64,000 nt of DNA from a virus. Positions 23,235 to 31,358 of this stretch are shown here, piece after piece. The notes beneath the pieces are model-generated. The model made no database searches, was not told where the DNA came from, and saw only the letters and a program-made list of their open reading frames with translations. Location: IMG/VR virus record IMGVR_UViG_3300026097_000876, positions 1 through 64,000 of that record, one strand, 5' to 3'. The translations under genes and the position numbers were made by a program. Each line of letters opens with the position of its first letter. Position 1 is the first letter of the stretch.

Positions 23235-23607
23235 AATGATTTACTCCTTCCATAAATTGACTTAACTCGTATATTCTATTAACATTAACTATATTGTACA
23301 CTGGATGTGCTTCTGTTGTCAAGTAAAAAGTCTTGTCAAGACCTAATAAGTAACCTATTATCCATGTATTATTTTTAGTATTGTCAATATCAATTACAAT
23401 ATAATCTACACTCTGTGACACATCAAGTAACCAAGGCAAGTTTAAATCTTCTTCATACAAATAAAGATTAATTGTGTGTTCAAAATATTTTGCATGTTCG
23501 TTGAAACTTGTTTTGATATCATCACTAGGATTTATCAATAATAAACTTGGATTGTTATTAAATAGTTTGTCAGGTGAGGTTATTAAATTAATAATTGTGT
23601 CAGACAT
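23218..23607 (-). CDS. Protein of unknown function
   Basis: 129 residues from the ATG at 23607 (a TTG one codon earlier is possible). It contains DISQSVDYIVIDIDNTKNN-like alternation of strands suggesting a Rossmann-like or receiver-like fold, but no catalytic motif. It overlaps rpsU by 17 bases. Confidence 0.5.
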   Translation of the reverse strand: MSDTIINLITSPDKLFNNNPSLLLINPSDDIKTSFNEHAKYFEHTINLYLYEEDLNLPWLLDVSQSVDYIVIDIDNTKNNTWIIGYLLGLDKTFYLTTEAHPVYNIVNVNRIYELSQFMEGVNHFGISQ

Positions 23608-23612
23608 CAATA

Positions 23613-25457
23613 TTACTTATTGTTTTGGTTATGTATTTTTTGCCAAACTGAACTTTCATTTTGTTCACTGTTTTGAACATATCCGTCTGGTTCGATTACT
23701 TGTGTAAGATCGGGCTTAGGACGCACATTCTCAGCCCAAGGTAATTCATCAATGGTTCCTGTAAGGTATGCATGTTTCCAATCTTTAATATTTTGTTCTG
23801 GATTTTCTTTTTTCCATTGGCGTTTTGCATCGACCCAATCTGCATCTCTGTCATAGTCTTCTAATTTTTCAGCTTTTTCTTGTATAGACGTTTTGTTTGA
23901 TTCTTCCGACGATTCTAGTTCTTTTTTTTCGACGGTGGTATAAGTAGAAGCAATTTGTTCTTTTAGTTGATCAACTTCGTTATAATGTAGACCATCGTTA
24001 CCATTTTGACCGATAATGTCCATACGCTCGTCATTTTCTTCGTACCATTGATCTTCTTTGCTTACGGGTGCTTCCTCATTGTAAAAATCATCTACTAGCC
24101 CTTCAGTTTCTTTTTGTGTGGCTTCGTCCCAGTCTTCTATTTCTTTTTGTGTTTGCTGAGGATCTTGGTCTTGTTCCACTGGAACTCCTGCCTCACTTTC
24201 TCTATCCGGTCCATCAGTAGGTCCGTTTGGGTTAGGATCCTCTGGTCCGGGTCCATCATCGTCGGACTCATCTTCTTCCTCGGTGGTAACATAGTCTTTG
24301 CCCTCTCTGCTCCAGTTGAATGTGTATTGACTTGCAATCAATAACAATACAGCCAGTGGATCAAATACCACAATGATAACAATAATAACCCAACGAACTG
24401 CTTCCTCTAGTAAATTCTTGTCGGCTTGATCACCGTAGATAAACTCAGCGATGTATTTGATAGGACCAACTTCTGCTTCCAGTTTGCGATACTCTGCTTC
24501 TAGCGTGAACTTCTCTTCGGTGAGTGTGTCAAGCTCTGTGTTTGCCTGTTTGATTTTGGCTGACTGTTCTGCTATAATAGTGTCAATGTCTTCGCCTGTG
24601 GTTTGTCCTAGTTGTCCTCTCAGTCTTGCGATAAGAGTATTGCTGTCGTCGATTTCACTTTCAGCACGACTGCGTAGTCTAGCAATCTCTTCCTGTGCCG
24701 TGGACTTTAGTTCTTCTACTTTGTTAAAGATATCAGCACGTTCTGCTTCTAGGCTTTCTTTATAAGCCTTTACTGCTCGAGCGGTTCCGCCACCGTATGC
24801 TCCGTCTGGTCTAGCACCTACTAGTGCTTGTAGTCGCTTGACTGCTTCTTCGTTTTCTGTGTTGATGTTTGTGGCAATTGCCAGTTGCTCTAGTCGTTCG
24901 TCAATCTTGGGCAACTGGTCTAGGTAAAACTGTTTGTCTGTTTCAATACGTTCATTAGTTGCGTCAATGGCAGGTTGCACTCGATCGTAGGCGGTATCAA
25001 TGCGTTCTTGTTCGCGATCGATTTGTGCTTGTATGTTTTGATCTGCGCCTGTACCAGATGTCTGTGTCTTTTCAATAGCCTGTTCAGCACGAACAACAAT
25101 TGCCTGTTGTCTAGCAATCTCTGCATCAATCTGTTCTATTTGTGCAACGCCTTCGCCTGCGGCGGCAGTCTGTTCTATATGTGCCTTTGACAGGAAGCCA
25201 AAGATACCCATTGACGTAATGAACATTAGGATAATAACTGCGGCACCTAGATAACTCTTAAGCCACCATGTAGCACGATCCCAATACTTGTGTAGCCATA
25301 CTGCTGTGACTAATTTGCCTACTTCAAGCACACCACCCATGATGATAATGGGAACGGCAGCTGCGGCAAAGATAGCCACAAGTCCTGCTACTGAGTAGTA
25401 AATAGCAACAGCACTGATTGACAGTGCTGTGATAAGTGTTAAGATTCCTAAAAACAA
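23613..25457 (-). CDS. Large membrane protein with coiled coil and PG-binding-like segment
   Basis: 614 residues from a TTG start preceded by GGAG. Three transmembrane helices span the first 90 residues. A long coiled coil of about 110-330 follows, which includes VKRLQALVGARPDGAYGGGT, a peptidoglycan-binding-1-like motif. Further transmembrane helices lie near 350-385 (VVIIVIIVVFDPLAVLLLIA). The tail is acidic and Pro/Gln-rich. The family is widespread in marine T4-like phages as I recall, with unknown function. It may bridge envelope layers or reorganise the membrane. Confidence 0.7.
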   Translation of the reverse strand: MFLGILTLITALSISAVAIYYSVAGLVAIFAAAAVPIIIMGGVLEVGKLVTAVWLHKYWDRATWWLKSYLGAAVIILMFITSMGIFGFLSKAHIEQTAAAGEGVAQIEQIDAEIARQQAIVVRAEQAIEKTQTSGTGADQNIQAQIDREQERIDTAYDRVQPAIDATNERIETDKQFYLDQLPKIDERLEQLAIATNINTENEEAVKRLQALVGARPDGAYGGGTARAVKAYKESLEAERADIFNKVEELKSTAQEEIARLRSRAESEIDDSNTLIARLRGQLGQTTGEDIDTIIAEQSAKIKQANTELDTLTEEKFTLEAEYRKLEAEVGPIKYIAEFIYGDQADKNLLEEAVRWVIIVIIVVFDPLAVLLLIASQYTFNWSREGKDYVTTEEEDESDDDGPGPEDPNPNGPTDGPDRESEAGVPVEQDQDPQQTQKEIEDWDEATQKETEGLVDDFYNEEAPVSKEDQWYEENDERMDIIGQNGNDGLHYNEVDQLKEQIASTYTTVEKKELESSEESNKTSIQEKAEKLEDYDRDADWVDAKRQWKKENPEQNIKDWKHAYLTGTIDELPWAENVRPKPDLTQVIEPDGYVQNSEQNESSVWQKIHNQNNK

Positions 25458-25473
25458 TTTTTTCTCCGCAACA

Positions 25474-25481
25474 TATTTATC
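25474..25481 (-). promoter_or_regulatory. T4-type late promoter (GATAAATA)
   Basis: Leftward GATAAATA, 17 bases before the TTG start at 25457. It overlaps the stop of the upstream lipoprotein gene. Confidence 0.5.
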
Positions 25482-25917
25482 TTACAAACCGCCAAGTATT
25501 GTCCACGCTGTTTACACAGGCTGTCTCAGAAAAGTCTCTTTGATTGCCATTGTATACTATTTGGCTCATTAATACTTTGCAGTATCCACTTCCTTGTGGA
25601 TAAGTCATAGCAACTTGTACCGCGCCATGGGCGCCAGTATTTCCGTTGTACCATTTAGTCATTTCGCCCGGAGCAAGGGTGTTTAACGCAAAAAACACAG
25701 CCTGTTCCTGTTGTTTCCTATCGTTTGCATTCATTCTATTAACAGACCACTTTGTGTAGTTTGCTAACAGCCCTAGTGTACTAGAAGGAGACTTATAGTC
25801 TGAGACTGTACTAGCATATGTACTATGGCTGTTATAAGTCATAGTCTTATTGGAAGTGCAACCACTTAAAAGCCCAACACTAATTGTAAGGGTGATTAAT
25901 AACTTCCCAGGTTCCAT
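25477..25917 (-). CDS. Lipoprotein, 17-kDa surface antigen-like
   Basis: About 146 residues from the ATG at 25917. The lipobox is LLSGC. The C-terminal domain (NTLAPGEMTKWYNGNTGAHG, then SGYCKVLMSQI and TACVNS...TWRFV) resembles the Rickettsia-type 17-kDa surface antigen domain with two cysteines. Starts at 25962 and 25977 are possible but would give an odd lead before the signal peptide. It overlaps the upstream lipoprotein gene by 38 bases. Confidence 0.68.
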   Translation of the reverse strand: MEPGKLLITLTISVGLLSGCTSNKTMTYNSHSTYASTVSDYKSPSSTLGLLANYTKWSVNRMNANDRKQQEQAVFFALNTLAPGEMTKWYNGNTGAHGAVQVAMTYPQGSGYCKVLMSQIVYNGNQRDFSETACVNSVDNTWRFVR

Positions 25918-26212
25918 CAAGTTTTTGACAAACGAACCCACGTTGCTTCTGTTTTTTTCCATGATACCATACATCATAATAGTGCTCTCGACACTTTTTA
26001 GCCATACCGCTGAAGGCTAAAAAGTGTTTGTTGTTAGGATTATCTGAACATTCTGTCACGTCTTGACTAGAAATCTCATTACCGTTTTTAGTTTCAATCT
26101 TAGTAGTTTGATAACAATACTGTGGTTGAAACTGTGCCATTACAGGAGTTTGATTATGTGAGGAGCATGCAGTTAAACACGCACATACTCCTAGCAAAGT
26201 TAACACTCGCAT
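25880..26212 (-). CDS. Lipoprotein of unknown function
   Basis: 110 residues. Lipobox CLTAC, after a short hydrophobic signal. The mature part has four cysteines and ends in RGFVCQKLDGTWEVI, similar in layout to the C-terminus of the next lipoprotein, so the two may be diverged relatives. It lies two bases after the LPP20-like gene. Confidence 0.68.
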   Translation of the reverse strand: MRVLTLLGVCACLTACSSHNQTPVMAQFQPQYCYQTTKIETKNGNEISSQDVTECSDNPNNKHFLAFSGMAKKCREHYYDVWYHGKKQKQRGFVCQKLDGTWEVINHPYN

Positions 26213-26213
26213 G

Positions 26214-26729
26214 TCATTGTACCTGTGTAGGTTTTTCTTTTGCTTCAGCTAACAACTGATTAAACACATCTAAAGGCATCTTGATGCGTACATATGTGTG
26301 TACACGGTTTGTAGATGCAAGTTCATATGCGTAACGTTTAACTTCAAGGTGCTCGCGGATTGCTGTGTTGTTTACAGAGTGTTCAACAAATGTTCGTGTC
26401 TCTCGATTTTCGTTGTTACCGTTGCCTGTGATATCAACTACAGTACTAGAGTTGACTTCGCCATTAATACGTTCTGCAAATGCTTTCACAGCAAATGCGT
26501 ATGCTTGTGCTTCGCTTGCTTGTTCAAATCGACTCTCACCCATGCCACATGCGTATGCATAATCTTGTCGATTAAAAAAGATAAAACCTTCTGTTCCGAT
26601 CTGTTCGCAATCTACATACCAATTAGGATGTGCTTTATTATCACGTACTGTAATTTCTTGCATGCTAGAACAGCCTGCGAGGGTTGCAATTGTGGCTCCG
26701 ATAGCCAATGCCTTAAGTGTGCCTTTCAT
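26214..26729 (-). CDS. LPP20-like lipoprotein
   Basis: 171 residues from the ATG at 26729 (RBS GGAG). Lipobox TLAGC. It contains HPNWYVDC, then an alpha/beta domain with EAQAYAFAVKAFAERI typical of LPP20-family outer-membrane lipoproteins. First of three lipoprotein genes behind a consensus promoter. A role in superinfection exclusion or envelope remodelling is possible but unproven. Confidence 0.68.
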   Translation of the reverse strand: MKGTLKALAIGATIATLAGCSSMQEITVRDNKAHPNWYVDCEQIGTEGFIFFNRQDYAYACGMGESRFEQASEAQAYAFAVKAFAERINGEVNSSTVVDITGNGNNENRETRTFVEHSVNNTAIREHLEVKRYAYELASTNRVHTYVRIKMPLDVFNQLLAEAKEKPTQVQ

Positions 26730-26762
26730 TGTATTGCTCCAGTTGTTTAACAATGTTTATAT

Positions 26763-26791
26763 AGTATAGAATACTTTTATCGTTTTGTCAA
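26763..26791 (-). promoter_or_regulatory. Sigma70-type promoter of the lipoprotein operon
   Basis: Leftward TTGACA (26786-26791), 17-base spacer, TATACT (26763-26768), 34 bases before the ATG. Confidence 0.85.
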
Positions 26792-26795
26792 CCAT

Positions 26796-27287
26796 TTAAT
26801 TCCAGCGATAAAAGATGTGTACGCCAATGCGTCCTACCAGTTGCAAACTGCTGGCCCAACGTGGATTTACATAGTCTGCATGATAGTGTGTAGCACCTTC
26901 GGTGAGTCCACGTCCATTATTATTTTTTAGCATGTTGTATGCGATCATCTGTGCGTTAACCCACGAATCGTCGTCAACTGGCCAATCACTTTTGCCGTCA
27001 CAGTACCATGAGAACTGACAAGCGTTGCGTTTCATACCGCCGTCTGCGTTCTTCTTGCCTTGCTTAACTACCTCGCATACAGTATTAGGGTAACGAGTGT
27101 CTTGCACACGATTGAGCACTACGTCTGCAACAGCAATTTGATCTGCATAATTAGATCCGCGAGCTTCGTAGTAGATGTTCTGCGCTAGGCACCAAGCCAC
27201 AGGTTGTTGTTCTGCTGTGAACAGACCTTTTGCCTGTGCGCTAGACGCAGACACTATCAGCACAAGTGCTGTAATAAACTTTTTCAT
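26796..27287 (-). CDS. SleB-family cell-wall hydrolase, secreted
   Basis: 163 residues from the ATG at 27287 (RBS AGAGGGC). It has a signal peptide (FITALVLIVSASSAQA) and then the hydrolase-2 domain. Its catalytic Glu lies in NIYYEARG, followed by VADVVLNRV, CQFSWYCDG and ATHYHADYV. Such enzymes cleave peptidoglycan glycans. With its own export signal it could act without a holin. Confidence 0.85.
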   Translation of the reverse strand: MKKFITALVLIVSASSAQAKGLFTAEQQPVAWCLAQNIYYEARGSNYADQIAVADVVLNRVQDTRYPNTVCEVVKQGKKNADGGMKRNACQFSWYCDGKSDWPVDDDSWVNAQMIAYNMLKNNNGRGLTEGATHYHADYVNPRWASSLQLVGRIGVHIFYRWN

Positions 27288-27306
27288 TAAATTGCCCTCT
27301 ATATAT

Positions 27307-27753
27307 TTAGTTGCGACGCATTTGCGCAATTTCTTTGGCTTGTTCTTTGTTGTCTTCGAAGATTGGAACCATGTTGCTCTTGTGCATTGTGGCTATTCCG
27401 AGGAGTCGTCTTTCTCCTGAGTAGACTTGGGTTTCTCTTTTGGCTGCGACTCCTGGGACTTGATTCGACGTTTCGAGGCTTCGATGCTTCTCTGTGTTGC
27501 GGACATACGATTGGGTTGGCGCATAGGTTTTAAACTCCTTTTCTTCCTTACGCTTTGGTGGGTTGCCTTGTGTATATGCTACGTAATCTTCAAACACATC
27601 GTACTGTAAACTGTGCATATTCTTTTGGCGCATACGTTTGTTGTATTGACGCCATTCAACTCGAAGAGCTTCGAGCTGTTTATTTGTAGGCTTCTTAGCT
27701 TTGCGCTTCTTAGTACTAATTGTAGATAGCCCGCGGGCTAAATGCATAGTCAT
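27307..27753 (-). CDS. Basic protein of unknown function
   Basis: 148 residues, strongly basic, N-terminus STKKRKAKKPTNKQLEALR, with no hydrophobic segment. It may bind nucleic acid. Similar basic proteins occur in marine T4-like phages to my recollection. The start follows GCAGGAGTTTTTTT, and a consensus promoter lies 35 bases upstream. Confidence 0.6.
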   Translation of the reverse strand: MTMHLARGLSTISTKKRKAKKPTNKQLEALRVEWRQYNKRMRQKNMHSLQYDVFEDYVAYTQGNPPKRKEEKEFKTYAPTQSYVRNTEKHRSLETSNQVPGVAAKRETQVYSGERRLLGIATMHKSNMVPIFEDNKEQAKEIAQMRRN

Positions 27754-27787
27754 AAAAAAACTCCTGCTTGTTTAACTTAATGTAAAC

Positions 27788-27816
27788 ACTATAGCAGGAG
27801 TCTAGTAGGTTGTCAA
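27788..27816 (-). promoter_or_regulatory. Sigma70-type promoter with 8-bp dyad
   Basis: Leftward TTGACA (27811-27816), 17-base spacer, TATAGT (27788-27793). ACTCCTGC (27761-27768) and GCAGGAGT (27792-27799) are inverted copies across the start region. Confidence 0.78.
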
Positions 27817-27822
27817 GTATTT

Positions 27823-28029
27823 TTATTCGTCTTTTTTGCTGCCACCGATATAACCAGCAATTACACCAATCATACCAGTAATCGACATCTTCATCAATAC
27901 AATAATTTCACTGTCGATTGGACGATTTTCAGCTAGTGCTATATAATAATCGCCTACAATAATAACTCCGAGCAATATTAGTACACCCGTTGTTATTATT
28001 AAAATTACAGTGTCTTTGAAGTTTCTCAT
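27823..28029 (-). CDS. Small two-helix membrane protein (holin-like)
   Basis: 68 residues with two transmembrane segments (TVILIITTGVLILLGVII and MSITGMIGVIAGYIGG) and a short charged tail SKKDE. The size and topology resemble class II holins. No family proof. It lies between a nuclease gene and a basic-protein gene. Confidence 0.55.
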   Translation of the reverse strand: MRNFKDTVILIITTGVLILLGVIIVGDYYIALAENRPIDSEIIVLMKMSITGMIGVIAGYIGGSKKDE

Positions 28030-28037
28030 AACAGTAT

Positions 28038-28520
28038 TTATTTGTCTGCCATTTTAGCAACTGCGGCATCGTAGTCTTCACGACTTACTACACCTTCAGT
28101 TAGCAAACGCTTGCGGTTTACTTCGTGTGCTGCTTGAGTGTCTTCTTTTGATCCGCCGAAGTATGGAACGCAATGTCCTTCTTCTTCCATGATCTTAGTG
28201 ACTGTTTTCATTTCGCCATTGTATTCTACTTTGAAGTCACCTAGGATACGTCCGAACTTGCCTTTCATGTCTTCGCCGTGTTTGTTTTCTGTGGTGATGA
28301 GCTTTGCTCCGTCTGACATAAGTTCTTTGAGTCTCGCTTTGGCTGCTTCTCCAAAGAGGTCCTCCACTTTGTCTCTAGTTCTGCTCTCTGGAGTGTCAAT
28401 GCCCATAATTCTAACTCGTTCATCTTTTAGTGTTACTCCAAATCCTAGATCAATATCTACGTCTACTGTGTCGCCGTCAACTACTTTAACGACAGTTACG
28501 TCGTATTCATTTGTATTCAT
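28038..28520 (-). CDS. Thermonuclease (SNase-like)
   Basis: 160 residues of the staphylococcal-nuclease family, Ca2+-dependent nucleases. The conserved VVDGDTVDVDIDLGFG and VRIMGIDTPE are present, and Arg/Glu catalytic candidates lie in GRILGDF. No signal peptide, so it acts in the cytoplasm. A likely role is host DNA breakdown. Late promoter 25 bases upstream. Confidence 0.85.
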   Translation of the reverse strand: MNTNEYDVTVVKVVDGDTVDVDIDLGFGVTLKDERVRIMGIDTPESRTRDKVEDLFGEAAKARLKELMSDGAKLITTENKHGEDMKGKFGRILGDFKVEYNGEMKTVTKIMEEEGHCVPYFGGSKEDTQAAHEVNRKRLLTEGVVSREDYDAAVAKMADK

Positions 28521-28544
28521 ATTAAAGCCCTCTATTAATATGAA

Positions 28545-28552
28545 TATTTATC
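28545..28552 (-). promoter_or_regulatory. T4-type late promoter (GATAAATA) of the thermonuclease gene
   Basis: Leftward GATAAATA, 25 bases before the ATG at 28520. Confidence 0.68.
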
Positions 28553-28804
28553 TTAAATATCTGTTCCTTCTTGATACGGACGAACACCGTGTTCTTCGAG
28601 TTTGTCTTCACGGATACACACAGAGTCATGTATCTCCCATCCCGCAGGATAGATGTAGTTCAGTGTTTGAATGATTCTCACAGGATTGTTCTCTGCCCAC
28701 GAAACACACTGTTGTTCTGTTTCGAACACAGGATCATACCATAAGAACCCTTCGTGCATGCCTTGGCTAATCTGTGTGACGAGAATCATCACATACCAAG
28801 GCAT
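28553..28804 (-). CDS. Small protein of unknown function
   Basis: 83 residues with two cysteines, an aromatic-rich N-terminus and the sequence SWAENNPVRIIQTLNYIYP. Its ATG overlaps the stop of the 45-residue gene upstream (TAATG). No family recognised. Confidence 0.55.
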   Translation of the reverse strand: MPWYVMILVTQISQGMHEGFLWYDPVFETEQQCVSWAENNPVRIIQTLNYIYPAGWEIHDSVCIREDKLEEHGVRPYQEGTDI

Positions 28805-28941
28805 TAACCTTGTCCTCTATATGTTTTCTTTTTGGCGTGTTTGCCTTTGTAAGAACTATTGTGTGATTTGCCTATTGACGTTCTTTTTGGTGTCCGTCTT
28901 TCTTGAATAAGATTAGATAATGCTGAAGAGTTTCCTGCCAT
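28804..28941 (-). CDS. Small basic protein (45 residues)
   Basis: ATG at 28941, TAA at 28804. Begins MAGNSSALSNLIQERRTPKR and ends in a basic GKHAKKKTYRGQG. Excellent RBS (AAAGGAG) and two late promoters upstream (28969, 28985). The TAATG overlap with the next gene supports it. Probably nucleic-acid binding. Function unknown. Confidence 0.68.
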   Translation of the reverse strand: MAGNSSALSNLIQERRTPKRTSIGKSHNSSYKGKHAKKKTYRGQG

Positions 28942-28968
28942 GTGATGCTCCTTTAAGTGCGTACTTTT

Positions 28969-28976
28969 TATTTATC
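28969..28976 (-). promoter_or_regulatory. T4-type late promoter (GATAAATA)
   Basis: 28 bases before the ATG at 28941. Confidence 0.7.
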
Positions 28977-28984
28977 TTATTCAA

Positions 28985-28992
28985 TATTTATA
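28985..28992 (-). promoter_or_regulatory. Second, perfect late promoter (TATAAATA)
   Basis: 44 bases before the ATG at 28941, in tandem with the one at 28969. Confidence 0.65.
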
Positions 28993-28994
28993 GC

Positions 28995-29576
28995 TCAATC
29001 CCATAAATTTTCGTAGTATTTTCCAAAAAGTCTAAAACCGTTTGATATGCGTTCTTGTTCTGCGTTCATTGCGTCTCTTTCTTCGACATCAAAACGCATG
29101 TACACATCGTCTTTGTTTGCCTTACAATCAAATGCATAAATCATTTCGTCCAACACCCAATCCCAGCGTTCAAAGAACTTAGGATCTGTGTCACCAGTTT
29201 TAGTATATTCTAATAATTCTTTTTTAGATGGCCATAGTTTTTTAGGAACATCTTCTAGATCCACTTGCGGTGCTCCGTGTTTAGTTTTCTTTAGTTGTTT
29301 AAGCATGGGCAAGATAATTGGAGCAAGAGTATGATCCATACTCCAAGTGTCCCACGGATCGATGTGTATCCTTTGCTTTTGTCCTGTGCGTCTATCAAAC
29401 CACAGCCAGTTGAACACATTGTAAAAGTCTTGCACACGATCTTCTAGCCATTCAAGACTGTGTTCGAATCGTGTTTGTTCGTCAGGCCAGCTTATGCAGC
29501 CATGCTTACTATCCATATAACGTGTATGTACTCTACACATCAATCTGTTTCTGTAGTTTGATATTTTAATCTTCAT
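28995..29576 (-). CDS. Conserved protein of marine T4-like phages, unknown function
   Basis: 193 residues, rich in Trp, His and Asp. The central segment IHIDPWDTWSMDHTLAPIIL, then MLKQLKKTKHGAP, and the ending with FERWDWVLDEMIYAF are ones I recognise from marine myoviruses. The fixed His/Asp pattern hints at metal binding. It begins a run of five overlapping small genes in the opposite reading order. Confidence 0.68.
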   Translation of the reverse strand: MKIKISNYRNRLMCRVHTRYMDSKHGCISWPDEQTRFEHSLEWLEDRVQDFYNVFNWLWFDRRTGQKQRIHIDPWDTWSMDHTLAPIILPMLKQLKKTKHGAPQVDLEDVPKKLWPSKKELLEYTKTGDTDPKFFERWDWVLDEMIYAFDCKANKDDVYMRFDVEERDAMNAEQERISNGFRLFGKYYENLWD

Positions 29577-29763
29577 AATAATCTACCACCATTACATTTT
29601 CAGGCTTGTCAGGATGTTGAAACGTTTGTGCAAACGTCATTGCTTCTTGTGCATCATTGAAAGTCTGTACTTTAAGATTCCACATATCACACTTGTCTGT
29701 GTTTTCTGTAACATAAATCCAATCGTCTTTGCCATCTAGACAAACCATTACAGCATATTTCAT
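29566..29763 (-). CDS. Small protein of unknown function
   Basis: 65 residues, mixed charge, contains two cysteines? only one is certain (DKCDMW) besides MVCLDG. It overlaps neighbours by 11 and 4 bases, which supports translation. Confidence 0.55.
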   Translation of the reverse strand: MKYAVMVCLDGKDDWIYVTENTDKCDMWNLKVQTFNDAQEAMTFAQTFQHPDKPENVMVVDYYED

Positions 29764-30161
29764 GTGTTATCTCCTTCTCTATCTAATGTTTCACAAAAAA
29801 TTCTAGGAAAGTTACCCCAATGACGTTCGGTAATCTCTTCGCCAATATAGGTATCTTTTTCTATGCATACCCATCCCAGATTGTTTAGTTTTTTTTCAAT
29901 TATAGGATGAACATATCCTTCGTAGCCCGAGCAATACCAGTCAATATAATCTCCTTCATTACGTAGATCTGCAATAATACTGCCTACAGCTCTCCAAGTA
30001 GCACTCCACGTTTCATTTTTGAGAACGTTTATTATATCGATAGGTTGCCATACTGTATTACATAATGCTGAATACAACTTATGTGCATACTCAGGATTCT
30101 TTACTTGTTCTAGTATTTCAGCATCACTTTTTATGTCTTGATACAAATCGCGATCATTCAT
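29760..30161 (-). CDS. Protein of unknown function
   Basis: 133 residues, acidic N-terminus, motif ADLRNEGDYIDWYCSGYEGYV. No family recognised. The ATGA-type overlap with the next gene indicates a coupled operon. Confidence 0.55.
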   Translation of the reverse strand: MNDRDLYQDIKSDAEILEQVKNPEYAHKLYSALCNTVWQPIDIINVLKNETWSATWRAVGSIIADLRNEGDYIDWYCSGYEGYVHPIIEKKLNNLGWVCIEKDTYIGEEITERHWGNFPRIFCETLDREGDNT

Positions 30162-30354
30162 CCTTTAAACCAGCAATAAGTCGTTCAGCGTCTGGATATC
30201 TTTCCATATGTTTTAACGCAACTTCGATAGCCTCTAACATATCTGGACTATCGTAAACTGTTTGTTTTGGATGCAATCCCCAACTGTATGTAGGATAGTC
30301 TGTGCATGACCATTTACGTTTATTATTGTCCCATTGCCAATTTGCTTTACTCAT
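30154..30354 (-). CDS. Small protein of unknown function
   Basis: 66 residues, aromatic-rich N-terminus (ANWQWDNNKRKW) and a helix with EVALKHMERYPDAERLI. It overlaps both neighbours by a few bases. Confidence 0.55.
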   Translation of the reverse strand: MSKANWQWDNNKRKWSCTDYPTYSWGLHPKQTVYDSPDMLEAIEVALKHMERYPDAERLIAGLKDE

Positions 30355-30557
30355 TTAATAAACCTCAGTGTACAATCATCCATAATAGGTTGTATTTGTT
30401 GTACTGTTTTTATTTTAGTCCATGTATCAAACTCAGTTTTATATTTTTCAAAAAAATTAAATAATAATCTTTTTGCTACTTCAAACTGTTGATAGTTTTC
30501 ACAACTTTTAAAAACAGTTTTTACTTTTTCAAAATCGTGTAACATTGATGCATTCAT
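30351..30557 (-). CDS. Small protein of unknown function
   Basis: 68 residues, helical and lysine-rich (FEKVKTVFKSCENYQQFEV). First gene of the five-gene unit behind the promoter at 30590-30618. Confidence 0.55.
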   Translation of the reverse strand: MNASMLHDFEKVKTVFKSCENYQQFEVAKRLLFNFFEKYKTEFDTWTKIKTVQQIQPIMDDCTLRFIK

Positions 30558-30589
30558 GATAATTAATCACCATACTTTAATGTACTTAT

Positions 30590-30618
30590 ATTGTAATGTC
30601 TAAAATTTAGAAAGTCAA
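30590..30618 (-). promoter_or_regulatory. Sigma70-type promoter
   Basis: Leftward TTGACT (30613-30618), 17-base spacer, TACAAT (30590-30595), 33 bases before the ATG at 30557. Confidence 0.7.
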
Positions 30619-30626
30619 CTAGTGTT

Positions 30627-30842
30627 TTAAGGAGTGTGTATGACAGAGATATTAGTTGCTACTGGTTTTCCGTTATGGTCTTCAATAGTATACTCTACAG
30701 TCATACCTTCAATTACTTTTTTGATTCCGTTTTTTCGAAATTCTGAAATATGTACAAATAGGTCCGGTTGATCATTTTCTCTAGATATAAATCCATAACC
30801 TTTTACATGATTATAAAATTTTACGTTGCCCTGATATGTCAT
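30627..30842 (-). CDS. csp: Cold-shock protein
   Basis: 71 residues, a single OB-fold cold-shock domain. RNP1 is KGYGFISR and RNP2 is DLFVHIS. It binds single-stranded RNA or DNA and can act as an RNA chaperone. A terminator lies between it and the histone-like gene upstream. Confidence 0.92.
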   Translation of the reverse strand: MTYQGNVKFYNHVKGYGFISRENDQPDLFVHISEFRKNGIKKVIEGMTVEYTIEDHNGKPVATNISVIHTP

Positions 30843-30850
30843 ACTCTTGT

Positions 30851-30885
30851 CCTAAAAAAACTGCAGAGTATTTAAACTCTGCAGT
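30851..30885 (-). terminator. Rho-independent terminator
   Basis: Perfect 10-bp stem ACTGCAGAGT/ACTCTGCAGT (30860-30869 with 30876-30885) followed leftward by TTTTTTT. It ends transcription after the histone-like gene. Confidence 0.9.
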
Positions 30886-30893
30886 ATTATTTA

Positions 30894-31070
30894 TTACATA
30901 TTGTTTTTCTTGTCTTGAATTTCAGCTCGGCGTGCCTTGCCTAGCTTACCAATTTCACCAAGTGCTTTACGAGCTCGAGCTGCTGATGCCTTTACTCCTT
31001 TTGATTCAAACGCTTCGTGCTCTTTTAGATATGTTTCGTATTGTGCAATAATTTCTTCATGTAGTGTCAT
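30894..31070 (-). CDS. Histone H1-like basic protein (58 residues)
   Basis: ATG at 31070, TAA at 30894. Begins MTLHEEIIAQYETYLKEHEA, then a KGVKASAARARKALGEI basic helix and GKARRAEIQ. Similar short Ala/Arg/Lys proteins in marine T4-like phages are called histone-like. It probably binds DNA or fills the capsid. Followed by a strong terminator. Confidence 0.7.
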   Translation of the reverse strand: MTLHEEIIAQYETYLKEHEAFESKGVKASAARARKALGEIGKLGKARRAEIQDKKNNM

Positions 31071-31085
31071 TGTTTTTTTTCCTTG

Positions 31086-31358
31086 TTATGGTCCTACAAA
31101 GACCGTGTTTAATCCTGCGGCTCTAGGATGTCCGCAAGAGTCTGCATCACCTTTACTGTTTATCGGTATACCTTCAGCATAAACTGTTGTATCACCATTT
31201 GCTGTAACAGGCGATGCATGTTCGCCTACACCGTGTCCTGCTACCGGACTTCCGTCTACCGCAACTAATTCTCCTCCAGCGTAAACTGTTGATTGTAGAG
31301 AGCTAGTAACTGGAGCGTCGGCTGTGTTCGGATCTGTAACACGATGTATTTCTGTCAT
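31086..31358 (-). CDS. PAAR-domain spike-tip protein
   Basis: 90 residues. Repeating beta pattern with Gly-rich turns (VDGSPVAGHGVGEHASPV, TVYAEGIPINSKGDADSCGH). Its His and Cys can bind the metal at the cone tip. In T4 the PAAR protein gp5.4 sharpens the central spike that pierces the outer membrane. It follows the Lsm-like gene with a one-base overlap and lies in the nrd operon, unusual company for a baseplate gene. Confidence 0.85.
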   Translation of the reverse strand: MTEIHRVTDPNTADAPVTSSLQSTVYAGGELVAVDGSPVAGHGVGEHASPVTANGDTTVYAEGIPINSKGDADSCGHPRAAGLNTVFVGP